Of a DNA stretch of 64,000 bases, positions 28,601-37,659 are shown in pieces. Every line of letters starts with the position of its first letter. Position 1 is the first letter of the stretch. The notes below the pieces were generated by a model, which saw only the letters and a list, made by a program, of their open reading frames with translations, did no database searches and was not told the DNA's origin. The stretch is from Pseudomonas viridiflava (lineage in GTDB: Bacteria; Pseudomonadota; Gammaproteobacteria; Pseudomonadales; Pseudomonadaceae), in NCBI RefSeq assembly GCF_900591205.1, contig NZ_UUPU01000020.1, positions 97,472 through 161,471 of the forward strand, written 5' to 3'. The translations under genes and the position numbers were made by a program.

Positions 28601-28926
28601 CGGGCCATTTGCGCCTGCATCAAGGCTTGGGTCGCAGCCTGTGGATCGGGCAAGGCAGAGAAGTCATGCAAGGGCACGTCCAGCGCCAACGCAGGAGCGA
28701 AGGTCTGGCATGGCAAGCCGTCGACATCGCTGTGCAGTTGGGTGCGCAATGCATCGTGCCGGGCCACCAGTTGCTCAAGGGCCTGCCGGATCAGCTCGGG
28801 CACCACGGCGCCCGCGAAATCGACATAGCCGCCGATGTTGTACAGCGGTGAATCGCCCGCCCGCAGTTGGTCGAGCCAGATGTCCTGTTGGGCGGCGGTA
28901 AGGGGGAAGCTGGAGGAATGCTTCAT
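22669..28926 (-). CDS. viscA: Two-module lipopeptide synthetase, viscosin/massetolide family starter NRPS
   Basis: 2085 residues from ATG 28926, with GAAGGAT in front. Domain order is C (5-440, HHLILDG near 142), A (465-880, [11 protein letters not shown] near 602), T (GGHSLLAVQ near 975), C (1055-1480), A (1500-1920, [11 protein letters not shown] near 1637), T (GGHSLLAVN near 2025), then a 45-residue tail. There is no thioesterase. Ten-residue code of A1 reads D-A-W-F-L-G-N-V-V-K, the classical leucine code; A2 reads D-G-W-K-L-G-V-V-D-K, ending like Glu/Gln codes. A starter C domain, Leu then Glu, no TE, and LuxR plus NodT neighbours match ViscA/MassA, which begin 3-hydroxyacyl-Leu-Glu lipopeptides. 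The substrate codes were read by eye. Confidence 0.88.
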   Translation of the reverse strand: MKHSSSFPLTAAQQDIWLDQLRAGDSPLYNIGGYVDFAGAVVPELIRQALEQLVARHDALRTQLHSDVDGLPCQTFAPALALDVPLHDFSALPDPQAATQALMQAQMARPYVMEGAPLWRFFLVKLAANHYRLGTQAHHLILDGWGFGQMLQSLAQLYTALEQGRQSEGTAASYIDFIDADQRYHRSSRYVRDRAYWLSKYQVLPEPLLQPRHTAQLPSNTLVEPFPVALLERMERVANAYQASAFHVLLAALYVYFTRAHQREEWVVGLPILNRSNAGLRATVGLFAQVSAVRFQFSEQLPFGALVRGVRDQLQQDFRHQRFPLSEMNRELGLRRTNRGQLFDLSVSYEQDDHDLRFGQVQARAIKVSNHHETLPIAFHLRSNRYQATASLHCVYNQGYFQHHEVQALTQRFTWLLEQGLDDTERTIAELSLVPPAEQRQLQQWNATAQPVGEPYLLHLRIEAQAARTPQAVAAVQQGRQLTYAQLNQQANALAHQLIERGVQPDDRVAVLARRGLDTLVGLLAVLKSGACYVPVDPAHPADRLNYLLQDSAPVALLTQHDLLPRVPALQVPVLLLDRPTFHLGTNPRVAVKPSNLAYVIYTSGSTGLPKGVMVEHHSVANLVDWHCRAFDLHAGSHTASVAGFGFDAMAWEVWPALCVGATLHLPPAHDGAQDIDALLSWWRAQPLDVCFLPTPVAEYAFSQQQGHPSLRTLLIGGDRLRAFSQAQGFAVVNNYGPTEATVVATSGRVEVGAPLHIGAPVANATVYLLDAQQRQVPIGVTGELYVGGKGVARGYLNRPELTAERFLDNPFSPGRLYRTGDLARWLPDGNLEYLGRNDDQVKIRGVRIELGEIEAALATHPAVKEAVVQYRDGQLLAWCVAPDALDIEALRNHLHATLPDYMLPAAYMQLDVWPLTANGKLDRKALPAPTQATFVTRLFEAPREGVETALAQIWAELLQVQQVGRHDHFFELGGHSLLAVQLVQRMRQAGLRADVQVLFSQPTLAALAAASEGQEVGVPANRVPPDCSRITPDLLVLADLDLPSIERIVAGVPGGAANVQEIYPLAPLQEGLLYHHLTDERDPYQQHALFSFERREQLDAFAQALQQVINRHDILRTSLAWDALEQPMQVVWREAQLRVEALREPPEPLDLRQAPLMALDYAEQPQHARWIARLRFHHLVNDATSTRVLVDEIRAHLLGEQAQLPAPVPYRNVVAQARLPARQAAHEAFFRERLADVDEPTLAFGLQERQADRADIEACERPVDDALNQRLRTQARAHGVSAASLFHLAWAQVLSRVAGRDDVVFGTVLLGRLQAGAGADRALGMFINTLPLRVRLAGQSVADALQDTHNQLSALLAHEQASLALAQRCSSAAPLFNSLLNYRHTSADPGLKLVQGIALLSSEYILSYPLMLTVDATASGFQLKAKAPRQVGAQRLLGYLDRVLNGLVDALEHAPHTPLREVQVLPAGELEKLLVGFNATATDYPDTLTVHALFEAHTRLNPHAIAVQAGEQQLTYRELNQRANQLAYHLRERGVQPDSRVALCVERGPELVVGLLAILKAGGAYVPLDPGYPRERLAHMLQDSQPVALLVHAATREVPGEVSIPVIDFDHCAWSQAPVGNPLVPGLSVANLAYVMYTSGSTGTPKGVMIEHRGLGNLMHWGSQLCPNAEGGALLQRAPASFDGSVWELFWPLANGMRLVLARPDGHREPAYLAQVIREQQITVIKFVPAMLQQFLELDESALCTSLTDVLCGGGELTEALARGVQARLPKVRLHNVYGPTEATVDSSAWTLEPGAPVPPLQLPIGRAISNTRLYVLDEHDAPVPLGVSGQLHIGGVGVARGYLGLEQLTAERFIDSPFVAGDRLYRTGDLVRYRPDGNLEFLGRNDFQVKLRGVRLELGEIEARLLAHPAVREVAVLIREERLVAYFTVRAEAPSPDALRAHVLEQLPEYMVPAAFVQLEVLPLNPAGKLDRKALPEPGLDAVVSRGYEAPQGEVETLMAGIWAEVLKLERVGRHDHFFELGGHSLLAVNLVARLRKAGLEVDARTLFSQPTLARLAACTVAQVQRVEAPQTAIPHLNRRRRI

Positions 28927-29399
28927 AAGATCCTTCTCATGGGTATCAGGCACTGGCCCTGCATGGGCGCGAAATGGCCGGATTTGAGCATGGCCCCCGG
29001 GGCCTGTGTGACACCTGAAACCCGGACACCCCAGGAGCGCGAAACGGGCTTGGCTGATGGTTCATTGCTGAAACGATTAAAGGGTTGTAGGAGATTGGCT
29101 ATAACCGGCCGATGTCGGCATATTACGAACTTTAATTTAAAATCAATATTTACTTTAATTATCAATAAGTTATCCAACAATAAGCATGCTTTTCAGTTTT
29201 TCTTCGCCGGAAACGCGTGTCAGAAACGTCGAATTAATGACGATGTTTTTATGGCACGTTGTGTCCCTCGTTTCTGCTACATACGTAGGACTAATCCACG
29301 GGCTAAATACACACTCGAGTGCCGACTCTGCTTCATGAGGAACGGATCGCCCCGCAGAGGCCCAGGGAGTTTGTGACGGTTTTCGACATCAAGGATGAG
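28927..29399. promoter_or_regulatory. AT-rich divergent promoter region between NRPS and LuxR regulator
   Basis: 473 bp without a supported gene. The segment 29125-29200 is strongly AT-rich (runs of TTTAATTTAAAATC and TTTACTTTAATTATC), in contrast to the GC-rich surroundings, and probably carries the promoters. CTACATACGTAG at 29277-29288 has CTAC/GTAG arms and resembles a weak lux-box half pair. I cannot assign exact -10/-35 boxes. Confidence 0.5.
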
Positions 29400-30200
29400 A
29401 TGGCTATGAGTTTGACCAGCAGTATTGCCAACCCGGATAGCGCGCATTTTTATGCCGAAATGGGCGAGTTGATTTCAAACAGTGGCCACGCGGATTTTGC
29501 CGCCCACATGCTGCACCTGGTGGGTAAATGGGTGCCGATCCACTGGGTGGACCTCAGCGAATGGACCCTGGACGAGCTGCGCGATTGCGTGCTCGATATC
29601 AAGTTGCTCGGCAGCGCCGGCCAGAAGCAGGATCTGCCGCCACCCCTGCCCCTGCACTCGATGGACGACCATCCACTGCTGCGCGACATGCTCGGCATGC
29701 AGGACCCGCTGTTGATCCAGCTCAAGGCCAAAGCCAACAGTGCACACCCGCGTGGCACCTCGCACCAGTGCAACCTGGTGTCGCGCCAGGGCAACCGGCG
29801 CTGTGTGATTTCGTTCTACCGGCCGCCGACCCAGCGCGGCTTTTCGCTGGCTGAGTTGTCGTTTCTCAAGTGCTTGTCGGCCACCCTGCTGCCGCTGATC
29901 GAATGCCACGCGCAGAGCCTGCGCCAGGCACCCCACACCCAGGCCGAACCGGCCCATACCTTGCTCGAGCAATCGCAGTTGCAGCGTGAGTTCTACAAGC
30001 GCCTGTCCCTGGGGGATATCACCCTGTCGGCACGCGAGCAGGAGGTATGCCTGGGCCTGTTGACGGGCGGCACCGTGCCGCAAATGGCGGAAAAACTCAG
30101 CGTGAAAAACAGCTCCATCGAGACTTACCTCAAGCGCGCCGCCGCCAAGCTGGGCGTGAGCGGCCGACATGGCCTGGCCAAATGGATGATTGGCGCCTGA
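29400..30200 (+). CDS. viscAR: LuxR-type transcriptional regulator of the lipopeptide locus
   Basis: 266 residues from ATG 29400 (AAGGA 4 bases upstream; a second ATG at 29406 has 10-base spacing). The C-terminal LuxR/GerE helix-turn-helix covers about 205-262: [25 protein letters not shown], then [20 protein letters not shown]. The N-terminal 200 residues lack a recognisable autoinducer-binding pattern, as in the LuxR regulators that flank Pseudomonas lipopeptide clusters. It is divergent from the NRPS and overlaps the outer-membrane factor gene by one base (TGATG), as expected for the viscA/massA upstream regulator. Confidence 0.87.
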   Translation: MAMSLTSSIANPDSAHFYAEMGELISNSGHADFAAHMLHLVGKWVPIHWVDLSEWTLDELRDCVLDIKLLGSAGQKQDLPPPLPLHSMDDHPLLRDMLGMQDPLLIQLKAKANSAHPRGTSHQCNLVSRQGNRRCVISFYRPPTQRGFSLAELSFLKCLSATLLPLIECHAQSLRQAPHTQAEPAHTLLEQSQLQREFYKRLSLGDITLSAREQEVCLGLLTGGTVPQMAEKLSVKNSSIETYLKRAAAKLGVSGRHGLAKWMIGA

Positions 30201-31624
30201 TGAACACACGCACCCTCACCACCCTCGGCATGGCCTGGATGCTCGGCGGATGCTCGTTGATACCCGAGTACCAGCGGCCTGCGTCCCCGGCACCGGCGCA
30301 GTACCCCCACGATGCGGTCTACAGCCTGGCGCAGGCCGGCAGCGCTGCCTCGACGCCGGACTGGCAGGCCGTGTTCCACGACCCGGCGCTGCAACACCTG
30401 ATTCGCCAGGCGCTGGCCAATAACCGCGACCTGCGGGTGGCCGCGCTGAACGTCGAAGCGTTCCAGGCGCAGTACCGCATCCAGCGCGCCGACCTGTTCC
30501 CCGCGGTGTCCGCCACCGGCGCCGGCAAGCGCCAGAAGCTGCCGGGCGATGTGACCGGTACGGGCAAGTCCGCGATCACCTCCAGCTATTCCGCGACCCT
30601 GGGCATCAGCGCCTATGAACTGGATTTATTCGGCCGCGTGCGCAGCCTCAGCGAACAGGCGATGCTCACCTACCTGGGCACCGAAGAAGCCCGGCGCAGT
30701 GCGCAACTGAGCCTGGTGGCCAACGTCGCCAACGCCTACCTGACCTGGCGCGCCGACCAGGAACTGCTGGCCCTGGCCCAGCAAACCCTCGCCGCCGACG
30801 ACCACAGCTGGCAACTGACCCGCCGCAGTAAAAGCGCCGGCAAAGCGTCGGCACTGGATGTGGTGCAAGCGCGCACCAGCGTCGAAAGCACCCGCGCCAG
30901 CGTCGCCCGCTATCAACGCCAGGTGGCCCAGGACCTCAACAACCTGGCCCTGCTGGTGGGCGGCCCGGTGGATGAAACCCTGCCCGCCCGACCGCTGGCC
31001 GAGGACCTGGTGGCCCGTGTGCCCGCTGGCCTGCCCTCGGACCTGTTGCAACGCCGCCCGGATATCCTCCAGGCCGAGTACCAACTGCGGGCTGCGAATG
31101 CGAACATCGGTGCGGCCCGCGCCGCGTTTTTCCCCTCGGTCAGCCTCACGGCCAACGCGGGCAGCGCCAGCACCGAACTGTCGGGCCTGCTCAAGGGTGG
31201 CTCGGGCACCTGGACTTTCCAGCCGCAGATCAACCTGCCAATCTTCAACGCCGGCAGCCTGCGCGCCAGCCTGGACTACGCCAAGCTACAAAAAGACATC
31301 AGCGTGGCCCAGTACGAAAAATCCATCCAGACCGCTTTCCAGGAAGTCGCCGACGGCCTGGCAGCCGGGCAAACCTTTACCGATCAGCTCAATGCGCAAC
31401 GGGACTTTGTCGCCGCCAACCAGACCTATTACGACCTGGCACAACACCGCTACCGCAGCGGCGTGGACAGCAACCTGACATTCCTCGACGCCCAGCGCTC
31501 GCTGTTCAGTTCGCAACAGGCGTTGATTGTGGATCGGCTGGCGCAGTTGGTGGCGCAGGTGAACCTGTATACGGCCTTGGGTGGCGCGTGGGGAGATGCG
31601 TCGGCGTTGACGGCGCGGCGCTAG
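30200..31624 (+). CDS. NodT-family RND efflux outer-membrane lipoprotein
   Basis: 474 residues. The N-terminal lipobox MAWMLGGC (Cys about residue 18) is followed by the OprM/TolC trimeric channel fold in two repeats: [52 protein letters not shown], and in the second half [37 protein letters not shown]. Such proteins form the outer-membrane exit of tripartite pumps. In massetolide-type loci a nodT gene sits beside massA and its luxR, so lipopeptide export is the likely job, with MacAB-like partners encoded elsewhere. Confidence 0.9.
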   Translation: MNTRTLTTLGMAWMLGGCSLIPEYQRPASPAPAQYPHDAVYSLAQAGSAASTPDWQAVFHDPALQHLIRQALANNRDLRVAALNVEAFQAQYRIQRADLFPAVSATGAGKRQKLPGDVTGTGKSAITSSYSATLGISAYELDLFGRVRSLSEQAMLTYLGTEEARRSAQLSLVANVANAYLTWRADQELLALAQQTLAADDHSWQLTRRSKSAGKASALDVVQARTSVESTRASVARYQRQVAQDLNNLALLVGGPVDETLPARPLAEDLVARVPAGLPSDLLQRRPDILQAEYQLRAANANIGAARAAFFPSVSLTANAGSASTELSGLLKGGSGTWTFQPQINLPIFNAGSLRASLDYAKLQKDISVAQYEKSIQTAFQEVADGLAAGQTFTDQLNAQRDFVAANQTYYDLAQHRYRSGVDSNLTFLDAQRSLFSSQQALIVDRLAQLVAQVNLYTALGGAWGDASALTARR

Positions 31625-31636
31625 CGCCTGAAAACC

Positions 31637-31723
31637 TGTGGGAGCTGGCTTGCCTGCGATGCAGACACCGCGCTCCAACGGTCATACCGGGGCGATGCTA
31701 TCGCAGGCAAGCCAGCTCCCACA
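31637..31723. repeat. REP-type inverted pair
   Basis: TGTGGGAGCTGGCTTGCCTG and CAGGCAAGCCAGCTCCCACA face each other, as at 7738-7824. It lies between the convergent efflux and flavin-protein genes, where it may act as a bidirectional transcript end. Confidence 0.85.
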
Positions 31724-31735
31724 GATGAACTTCAG

Positions 31736-32668
31736 TTACCAACTGCCCATAGCCAGGCTGTGCGGCGAAAACGCTGCAAACTGCCAACTCAACGCCAACG
31801 CTGCCGGGCGGCGCACCAGATGTTCCACGGTGACCGTCCACAAGCGCTGCGCGCCGTCGAAGCTGGCCACTTGCGGGCCGTCGAGGATCAACGAAGTACG
31901 CCCGGCCACGTGCAGCACATCCCCCGAGGCAAAGTCGATAAACAGCAAGCCCGCCACCGGGTTAAGTTGCAGGTTGCCCAGGGTGTTGAAGAACAGGTTG
32001 CCGGCGAAGTCAGGGATGCTCAGCACGTCACCCTCGACGCGCACAAAGCCCGTATTGCCACCGCGATGGGACACGTCCACCGAACGCTCACCGCCGACGT
32101 CCGCGTAGCTGGCGACGAAAAAAGTATCGGCGTTGCGGATCATCTCCTGTGCGGCGGCGTCCAGGCCGTTGAGGCGCTCGAGCTGGGTGCCGGGTTTACG
32201 GGCGATGCCGTCGACCGGTCGCAGTTGGATATATTTGGGGCAATTGCCGTAGGCGTGTACCACGTCAACCGAGAAGCCAGCGTGATCCAGGTTGCCGATG
32301 CGGCCGTTCAAGCGGTTGCGTCGACGGGTGTTCAGGTCAATCCCGAGCAAGCCCACGGCAGCGCCGCTGTGGAAGGCTGCACGGGCAGGGTCGCTTGCAG
32401 ACGGCAAGCTGTCGACCTGCAATATCCGCGGGGCCGGTGAATGCGCAAAACCCGGTGCGCCTTCAAGCATCGTCGCCCAGGGAATGCCCTGCTCATCTAC
32501 CACACCGAGCATCAGGTACGGCAACAAGGGGTAGAAATCCCGGTGTTGCTCCGGCAGATGATCGCGAATCACCTTGGGCCACACCACGGCCATGCGCTCG
32601 GCCACGCCAACCGCCGCTTGCAGGTGCCGTTCACCGGCATGCCAGGGAGACTGTTCAATCGGGTTCAT
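31736..32668 (-). CDS. Pyridoxamine 5'-phosphate oxidase-family (FMN split-barrel) protein
   Basis: 310 residues from ATG 32668, which has AAGAGGTGG just upstream; the longer frame to 32731 lacks a site. It contains split-barrel segments: FYPLLPYLMLGVVDEQGIPWATMLEG near the start, and FFVASYADVGGERSVDVSHRGGNTGFVRV in the second half, followed by GNLFFNTLGNLQLNPVAGLLFIDF. These are FMN-binding strands of PNPOx-like proteins. The ferredoxin/flavin-reductase extension often fused to such proteins is absent. Its role is probably a flavin-dependent reduction or heme/flavin binding; no substrate is indicated. Confidence 0.8.
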   Translation of the reverse strand: MNPIEQSPWHAGERHLQAAVGVAERMAVVWPKVIRDHLPEQHRDFYPLLPYLMLGVVDEQGIPWATMLEGAPGFAHSPAPRILQVDSLPSASDPARAAFHSGAAVGLLGIDLNTRRRNRLNGRIGNLDHAGFSVDVVHAYGNCPKYIQLRPVDGIARKPGTQLERLNGLDAAAQEMIRNADTFFVASYADVGGERSVDVSHRGGNTGFVRVEGDVLSIPDFAGNLFFNTLGNLQLNPVAGLLFIDFASGDVLHVAGRTSLILDGPQVASFDGAQRLWTVTVEHLVRRPAALALSWQFAAFSPHSLAMGSW

Positions 32669-32816
32669 GGCGACCACCTCTTGTTGGATGCCCTTATGCT
32701 GCGCACGGCCAGCAGGTGAGGGAATACCCACGTTGCGCCGTCACGCAGAAGTGGCCGCTACCGTTACCGATAGAATAACCAGGTTTTACAATCCAGCATT
32801 TCACCCAGCGAAACAA

Positions 32817-33688
32817 TCACCCGCCAAACAACTCCACAATCAGGTTGAACAGCGTGGCCTTCACCGGGCTGTCCAGCTCGGTCCAGGCCAGGCCCGTGCT
32901 GGCCTGGAAGGCTCCCAGTTCCAAGTGGCGCGACACGCAATTGGTCGGTAACGCCCGCGCCGCCTGTTGCGGCAACACCCCTACCCCCAGCCCGGCGGAG
33001 ACCAGCGCGAGCATGGTGGTGAACTCGCCCAACTGCGAGGCGATCTGCAGGCTGATGCCCAGAGCCTGAATGAACTCATCGTGGAACCCCGGCGCATAAC
33101 GCCGCGCAAGAATGTACACCGGCACATCCAGCAGGTCGGCGGGCTGGATCGACGCCTGCGCCGCCAACGGGTGATCCATCGGCAAGGCCACGCAGAAACG
33201 TTCATGCAGCACCGCACGGGTCTGCACCCCGGGATGCGCGGCAGGCAGGCGCATCAGACCAAAATCCAGCAGGCCGCTCTTCAGCGCGGCGGCTTGATCG
33301 GGGCCGGACATGTCCTTGAGTTCCAGCTCGATACGCGGGTAGCGCTGATGCACGGTGCGGATCAGTTGCGGCAACAATTGCGGGAGTACCGACGACACAA
33401 ACCCCAGGCGCACCCGGCCGATTTCCCGCGGCTGGACGCCCGCGCCGCGTCCGCCGCACGGGCCGCCTGGTGCAAAGTGGCCTGGGCTTCCGGCAGGAAT
33501 ACCCGGCCCGCTTCGGTCAACGTCACCGAGTGGCGATTGCGGTCCAGCAGGCGCACGCCCAGGCCGCTTTCCAGCACCTTGATCTGCATGCTCAATGCCG
33601 GTTGCACAATCGACAACTGCGCCGCCGCCCGGCCGAAATGCAGCTCCTGGGCCAGCACCACAAAGGCGCGCAAGTGCTTGAGCTCCAT
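32817..33688 (-). pseudogene. LysR-family regulator, frameshifted
   Basis: The two parts of one LysR protein lie in different frames. Residues 1-85 ([26 protein letters not shown]..., winged helix) are read from ATG 33688 behind an AAGGAGG site. The effector-binding domain ([25 protein letters not shown] to the end) is read in another frame from about 33440 down to 32817. The junction lies around 33425-33445, where [10 protein letters not shown] continues the second frame. A one-base change would restore a normal protein of about 290 residues. It may be a real pseudogene or a sequencing error; the domain sequences are otherwise well conserved. It is divergent from the SDR at 33823 and was probably its regulator. 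Confidence 0.85.
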
Positions 33689-33714
33689 CCTGCCTCCTTG
33701 GTTATCACGGTTTT

Positions 33715-33728
33715 TGATCAGCCGATCA
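33715..33728. promoter_or_regulatory. Short palindrome in the LysR/SDR divergent gap
   Basis: TGATCAGCCGATCA has 5-bp inverted arms around AGCC. It is located 27 bp upstream of the LysR start and 95 bp upstream of the SDR start, a place where a LysR regulator would bind. Its short arms make this tentative. Confidence 0.3.
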
Positions 33729-33822
33729 TAAATGAACATTGGACCGGCACCCTACACTGGAGTGAAGTTAGGCCCATCAGCCAATGTTTTGATATCACCC
33801 GCGCGCCCGGAGAAAACTGCCC

Positions 33823-34596
33823 ATGCACAGCGTCCTAGACACCTTTCGCCTCGATGGCCGGCTCGCGCTGGTCACCGGTTCCAGTGCCGGTATCGGCCTG
33901 GCTATCGCCCGTGGCCTGGCCCAGGCCGGTGCGCGGGTGGTGCTCAACGGGCGCAACCGCAGCACCCTGCGCGATGCCGCCGCGATGCTCACGCTGGAGG
34001 GCCTTGAGGTGCACACCCAAGCCTTTGATGTGACCGACAGCGCCGCCATCCAGGCTGGCGTGGCGAATATCGAGGAGCGCCTCGGCCCGCTGGAGATCCT
34101 GGTGAACAACGCCGGCATGCAGCGACGCGGCCCGCTGGAAGACTACAGCGAGCAGCATTGGCGCGAACTGATCAGCACCAACCTCGACAGCGCGTTTCTG
34201 GTGGGCCAAGCCGTGGCGCGGGCGATGATCCCGCGCAAGCGTGGGCGCATCATCAATATATGCTCGGTGCAAAGTGAACTCGGCCGCCCGGGAATTGCGC
34301 CCTACGCGGCCAGCAAGGGCGCGCTGAAAATGCTCACCAAGGGCATGGCCATCGACTGGGGCCCCCACGGGTTGACGGTCAACGGTATCGGCCCTGGCTA
34401 TTTCAAGACCGAGTTGAACGCCAACCTGGTGGCCAACCCCGAGTTCAGCGATTGGCTGGTGCAGCGCACCCCCAGCCGGCGCTGGGGCGATGTGGCCGAA
34501 CTGGCCGGTGCGGCGGTGTTCCTTGCCAGCGATGCCGCGAGCTTCGTCAACGGCCATATTCTGTATGTCGACGGCGGTATCACCGCGTCGCTGTGA
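33823..34596 (+). CDS. SDR oxidoreductase, gluconate 5-dehydrogenase (IdnO/Gno) type
   Basis: 257 residues. Cofactor loop TGSSAGIG (about residue 18), NNAGMQRRGPLEDY (NNAG followed by the family's Gln-Arg-Arg), catalytic Ser in INICSVQSELGRPGIAPYAASKGAL (Tyr and Lys) and IDWGPHGLTVNGIGPGYFKTELN, all characteristic of gluconate 5-dehydrogenases that interconvert D-gluconate and 5-ketogluconate with NADP. It is followed 14 bp later by an L-idonate dehydrogenase-like gene, which makes the idonate/5-ketogluconate/gluconate route likely. Confidence 0.85.
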   Translation: MHSVLDTFRLDGRLALVTGSSAGIGLAIARGLAQAGARVVLNGRNRSTLRDAAAMLTLEGLEVHTQAFDVTDSAAIQAGVANIEERLGPLEILVNNAGMQRRGPLEDYSEQHWRELISTNLDSAFLVGQAVARAMIPRKRGRIINICSVQSELGRPGIAPYAASKGALKMLTKGMAIDWGPHGLTVNGIGPGYFKTELNANLVANPEFSDWLVQRTPSRRWGDVAELAGAAVFLASDAASFVNGHILYVDGGITASL

Positions 34597-34610
34597 CACT
34601 GGAGAACCTT

Positions 34611-35663
34611 ATGCACGCCATTGTTTGCCACGCCTCAAAAGACTTGCGCGTCGACCCTCAGGACGCGCCGCAAGCCCTCGCCCCCGACCAACTGCGGGTG
34701 CGCATTGCCCGAGGCGGTATCTGCGGCTCGGACCTGCATTACTACCAGCACGGCGGCTTCGGCACCGTGCGCCTGCGCGAGCCGATGGTGCTCGGGCATG
34801 AAGTGTCGGCGGTGGTCGACGCGGTAGGCAGCGATGCCGGCCTGTTCAAGGTCGGCCAGCGCATCGCGGTATCGCCGTCACGCCCATGCGGCGCCTGCCG
34901 TTACTGCCACCAAGGGCTGCCGAACCATTGCCTGAACATGCGCTTCTACGGCAGTGCGATGCCCTTTCCGCATATCCAGGGCGCGTTTCGCCAGAGCCTG
35001 GTGATCGAGACGCATCAGGCACACCTGCTGGCGGATCATGTCAGCCTCGCCGAAGGTGCGCTGGCCGAGCCACTGTCGGTGGGGTTGCATGCCATCCAAC
35101 GCGCCGGTGCGGTCTTCGGCAAACGCGTACTGGTGACCGGCTGCGGCCCTATTGGCAACCTGTTGATCGCCAGCCTGCGCGCCGCCGGCGCCGGTGAAAT
35201 CGTCGCCGTGGACCTTTCCACCAGCGCTCTCGCCTGCGCCGAAAAAATGGGCGCCACGCGCACCCACAACCTGGCCGACGGCAACGACGCGCTCAAGCGC
35301 TACACCACCGAAAAGGGTTACTTCGAAGTGATGTTCGAAGTCTCCGGCAGCGCCGTGGCCTTGCGTAACGGCCTGGAATGCATCGCGCCACGCGGTGTGT
35401 TGGTCACCGTCGGATTGGGCGGCGATGTGTCGCTGCCGCTCAACCTGCTGGTCAGCCGCGAGATAGATTTGCGCGGCACCTTCCGCTTCCACAGTGAGTT
35501 TTCCCAGGCGGTGGATTTACTCAACCGCCAGATCGTCGACGTGCGCCCAGTGATCTCCCACACCGTGCCATTTGAACAGGCGGTGCAAGCATTTGAACTG
35601 GCGGCGGACAAGACCCAGGCGATGAAAGTGGTGCTGGATTTTGGTGTAGCGGACCAGCCTTGA
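34611..35663 (+). CDS. Zinc-dependent dehydrogenase, L-idonate 5-dehydrogenase (IdnD) type
   Basis: 350 residues from ATG 34611, with GGAG 6 bases upstream. Catalytic zinc motifs are CGSDLHYYQHGGFG (about residue 37) and LGHEVSAVV. Structural zinc cysteines lie in CGACRYCHQGLPNHC. The nucleotide loop is GCGPIGNLLIASLRAAGA. The GSDLHYYQHGG signature and YGSAMPFPHIQGAF segment are those of L-idonate 5-dehydrogenase. It would oxidise L-idonate to 5-ketogluconate, which the preceding SDR reduces to gluconate. No idonate transporter is adjacent. Confidence 0.85.
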   Translation: MHAIVCHASKDLRVDPQDAPQALAPDQLRVRIARGGICGSDLHYYQHGGFGTVRLREPMVLGHEVSAVVDAVGSDAGLFKVGQRIAVSPSRPCGACRYCHQGLPNHCLNMRFYGSAMPFPHIQGAFRQSLVIETHQAHLLADHVSLAEGALAEPLSVGLHAIQRAGAVFGKRVLVTGCGPIGNLLIASLRAAGAGEIVAVDLSTSALACAEKMGATRTHNLADGNDALKRYTTEKGYFEVMFEVSGSAVALRNGLECIAPRGVLVTVGLGGDVSLPLNLLVSREIDLRGTFRFHSEFSQAVDLLNRQIVDVRPVISHTVPFEQAVQAFELAADKTQAMKVVLDFGVADQP

Positions 35664-35698
35664 TCCCAAGAGAACCTTGTTGCGCCCGCGCTGCCGAG

Positions 35699-35841
35699 CC
35701 TACCTCCTGTGGCGAGCGGGCTTGCCCGCGTTGGGGCGCGAAGCGGCCCCTGCCTTGGAACATGCGGTGTATCAGGCACATCTTGGCGCCTGATTTAAGG
35801 GCTGCTACGCAGCCCAACGCGGGCAAGCCCGCTCGCCACGA
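35699..35841. repeat. Palindromic intergenic element, copy 1 (143 bp)
   Basis: Its ends are inverted: GGCGAGCGGGCTTGCCCGCG at the left and CGCGGGCAAGCCCGCTCGCC at the right, with an inner core containing GGCACATCTTGGCGCC. It is a REP doublet of the GCGAGC type. Copy 2 at 35877-36019 differs by only one base (A versus G near the right arm). Confidence 0.9.
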
Positions 35842-35876
35842 CTCGATTGCGCGGACATTTACTCAACCGCCAAGCC

Positions 35877-36019
35877 CCTACCTCCTGTGGCGAGCGGGCT
35901 TGCCCGCGTTGGGGCGCGAAGCGGCCCCTGCCTTGGAACATGCGGTGTATCAGGCACATCTTGGCGCCTGATTTAAGGGCTGCTGCGCAGCCCAACGCGG
36001 GCAAGCCCGCTCGCCACGA
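35877..36019. repeat. Palindromic intergenic element, copy 2 (143 bp)
   Basis: A direct duplicate of 35699-35841 (142 of 143 bases by eye), offset by 178 bp. The near identity points to a recent tandem duplication. The 400-bp gap 35664-36060 holds only these two copies, a 35-bp linker and flanking non-coding bases. Confidence 0.9.
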
Positions 36020-36060
36020 ATGACGACTCGATTGCCAAGGGTTGCAACATCACCTGAAAC

Positions 36061-36855
36061 TCAGACGCGCTCTTCAAGCCTGAAACGCATAAACCGATGA
36101 CTCGCGGAAAACAACCGCCGGTAGGTGAGCAACACGGCACCGACAGTGCCCAAGGCCGAGGACGCGGCGATCAGAAACATGATCACGATCTGATACCGCA
36201 CCGCGTCCACCGGGCTCTCCCCCGCCAGCACCTGGCCGGTCATCATGCCGGGCAGGCTGACGATGCCGACCACCGTCATCTGGTTCAGCGTCGGAATCAT
36301 CCCGGCGCGCACTGCCTGGCGGATCGCCTCCTGCGCCGCTTCCCAGCGTGAGCCGCCGAGGGCCAGGATCATCTCGATGGTGTTGCGCCCCGAGGTCAGT
36401 TCCTGGGTCATGCGCTCGATGCCCAGCGACACGCCGGTGAGGGTATTACCGAGAATCATCCCCAGGATCGGTATCGCATATTGCGGCTCGTACCAGGGGT
36501 GGATGCGAATCACCGCAAACAGGCCCACCGCCGTCACCAGCCATGAACTGCCCCACACCGACAGAATGCTGTCGGCCCGCTGCCCGCGATACGTGCGCCG
36601 CCCGCGCCCCGCCGCAGACAGGCCGGCAATCAGGGTCATCGCACACATCAACGGCAGCACCACGTACCAATAGGCAAACTCGAACACCCACCCCAGCAGA
36701 TAACCGATGGCCAACAATTGCACCACCGTGCGCACCGCCGCCCACAGCAACTGGCGGCCCAGGCCCAGGCGCAGCAGCAGCGAAAGCGCGCCATTGACCA
36801 GGATCAGCGAGGCGGCGATGCCCATGTCCAGCGCGGTGAGGTTTTGATAGTTCAT
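36061..36855 (-). CDS. fetB: Iron export ABC transporter permease FetB
   Basis: 264 residues with about 7 membrane helices. The sequence follows the UPF0014/FetB family: LVNGALSLLLRLGLGRQLLWAAVRT near the start, a central PILGMILGNTLTGVSLGIERM, LALGGSRWEAAQEAIRQAVRAGMIPTLNQM and VSLPGMMTGQVLAGESPVDAVRYQI. FetAB exports iron and protects E. coli from oxidative stress. It overlaps the ATPase gene by 4 bp. Confidence 0.93.
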   Translation of the reverse strand: MNYQNLTALDMGIAASLILVNGALSLLLRLGLGRQLLWAAVRTVVQLLAIGYLLGWVFEFAYWYVVLPLMCAMTLIAGLSAAGRGRRTYRGQRADSILSVWGSSWLVTAVGLFAVIRIHPWYEPQYAIPILGMILGNTLTGVSLGIERMTQELTSGRNTIEMILALGGSRWEAAQEAIRQAVRAGMIPTLNQMTVVGIVSLPGMMTGQVLAGESPVDAVRYQIVIMFLIAASSALGTVGAVLLTYRRLFSASHRFMRFRLEERV

Positions 36856-37529
36856 GGTTGGGCCGCTCCGCTCAACACACCCGCATTCATCTGCAAGTGG
36901 ACATCGCTCATGCGCCGGGCCTGGTCGAGGTCATGGGACACCCAGATATAGGCGCGTGCTTTGTCCGCGGCAAACCACGCGTCGATCAGCGCTTCGACAT
37001 CGCCCGAAGACGTCGGATCGAGAGCGGCAGTGGGCTCATCCAGCAACAGCACTTCAGGGTTGAGTTGCAGGCTGCGAATCAGCGAGACCACCTGGGACTC
37101 ACCGCCCGAAAGGTCACCGGCGTTCTTTGCCAGGAAGTCCGGGGTTTTACCGGCATGGCCCAGCAGCGTGGTGACGGCTTGCAGATCAAAGCGGCGTTTA
37201 TTCAAAGTCTTGAGGCTGTAAGGAAAACGCAGATTGTCCTCCACCGTGCCTTCAAGCAACGCCGGGCGTTGGGACAGGTAGCCGACATGGCTGCGGTAGT
37301 GAGGGATTTGTGCGTTGGCGATCGGCTGGCCATTCCACAAAACCTGCCCGGAGGTGGGCGCATCCAGCAGCGCCAACGCCCGCAGAAACACGCTTTTACC
37401 GGAGCCCGACGAGCCGGTGATCGACACGCGATCGCCGCGGCTCAAGGTGAAATTCGTGGGTTGGAGCAAGGCCAGCTGACGCCGCTCGTCGCTACGCGTG
37501 AGGGCGCGGGTTTCGATCAGTGCGTTCAT
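36852..37529 (-). CDS. fetA: Iron export ABC transporter ATP-binding protein FetA
   Basis: 225 residues from ATG 37529. Walker A GSSGSGKS (about residue 39), signature LSGGESQVVSLIRSL and Walker B VLLLDEPTAALD. The short length and the LSGGE signature agree with FetA/YbbL. The frame could extend to 37604, but the extra 25 residues look non-coding; AAGAGGA lies 12 bases before the chosen start. It forms an operon with fetB. Confidence 0.9.
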   Translation of the reverse strand: MNALIETRALTRSDERRQLALLQPTNFTLSRGDRVSITGSSGSGKSVFLRALALLDAPTSGQVLWNGQPIANAQIPHYRSHVGYLSQRPALLEGTVEDNLRFPYSLKTLNKRRFDLQAVTTLLGHAGKTPDFLAKNAGDLSGGESQVVSLIRSLQLNPEVLLLDEPTAALDPTSSGDVEALIDAWFAADKARAYIWVSHDLDQARRMSDVHLQMNAGVLSGAAQP

Positions 37530-37659
37530 GGACGCGGTGTTCCTCTTAAATCCTGTTGGCGCAATGGTGAGGCAGGCGGGCGAAGAATTCATGAAAAAAT
37601 TCAAACTATCGCCACCTCAGTCGTTCACACCTTCACGTGCAACGTAAACAGGAGGCGAC

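Noticed and set aside
26905..28851. Long open frame (648 codons) on the plus strand inside the NRPS gene
   Set aside because: It is antisense to a clearly recognised C-A NRPS segment, and its product is His/Gln/Arg-rich without any family motif, as is usual for GC-rich shadow frames.
29277..29288. CTACATACGTAG as a true lux box
   Set aside because: Only 4-bp arms pair, the sequence is shorter than a normal 18-20 bp lux box, and the LuxR protein lacks a visible autoinducer domain. Kept only as a remark on the promoter region.
35660..35971. ORFs spanning the duplicated 143-bp element
   Set aside because: They simply translate the palindromic repeat twice, without a start site or known domain.
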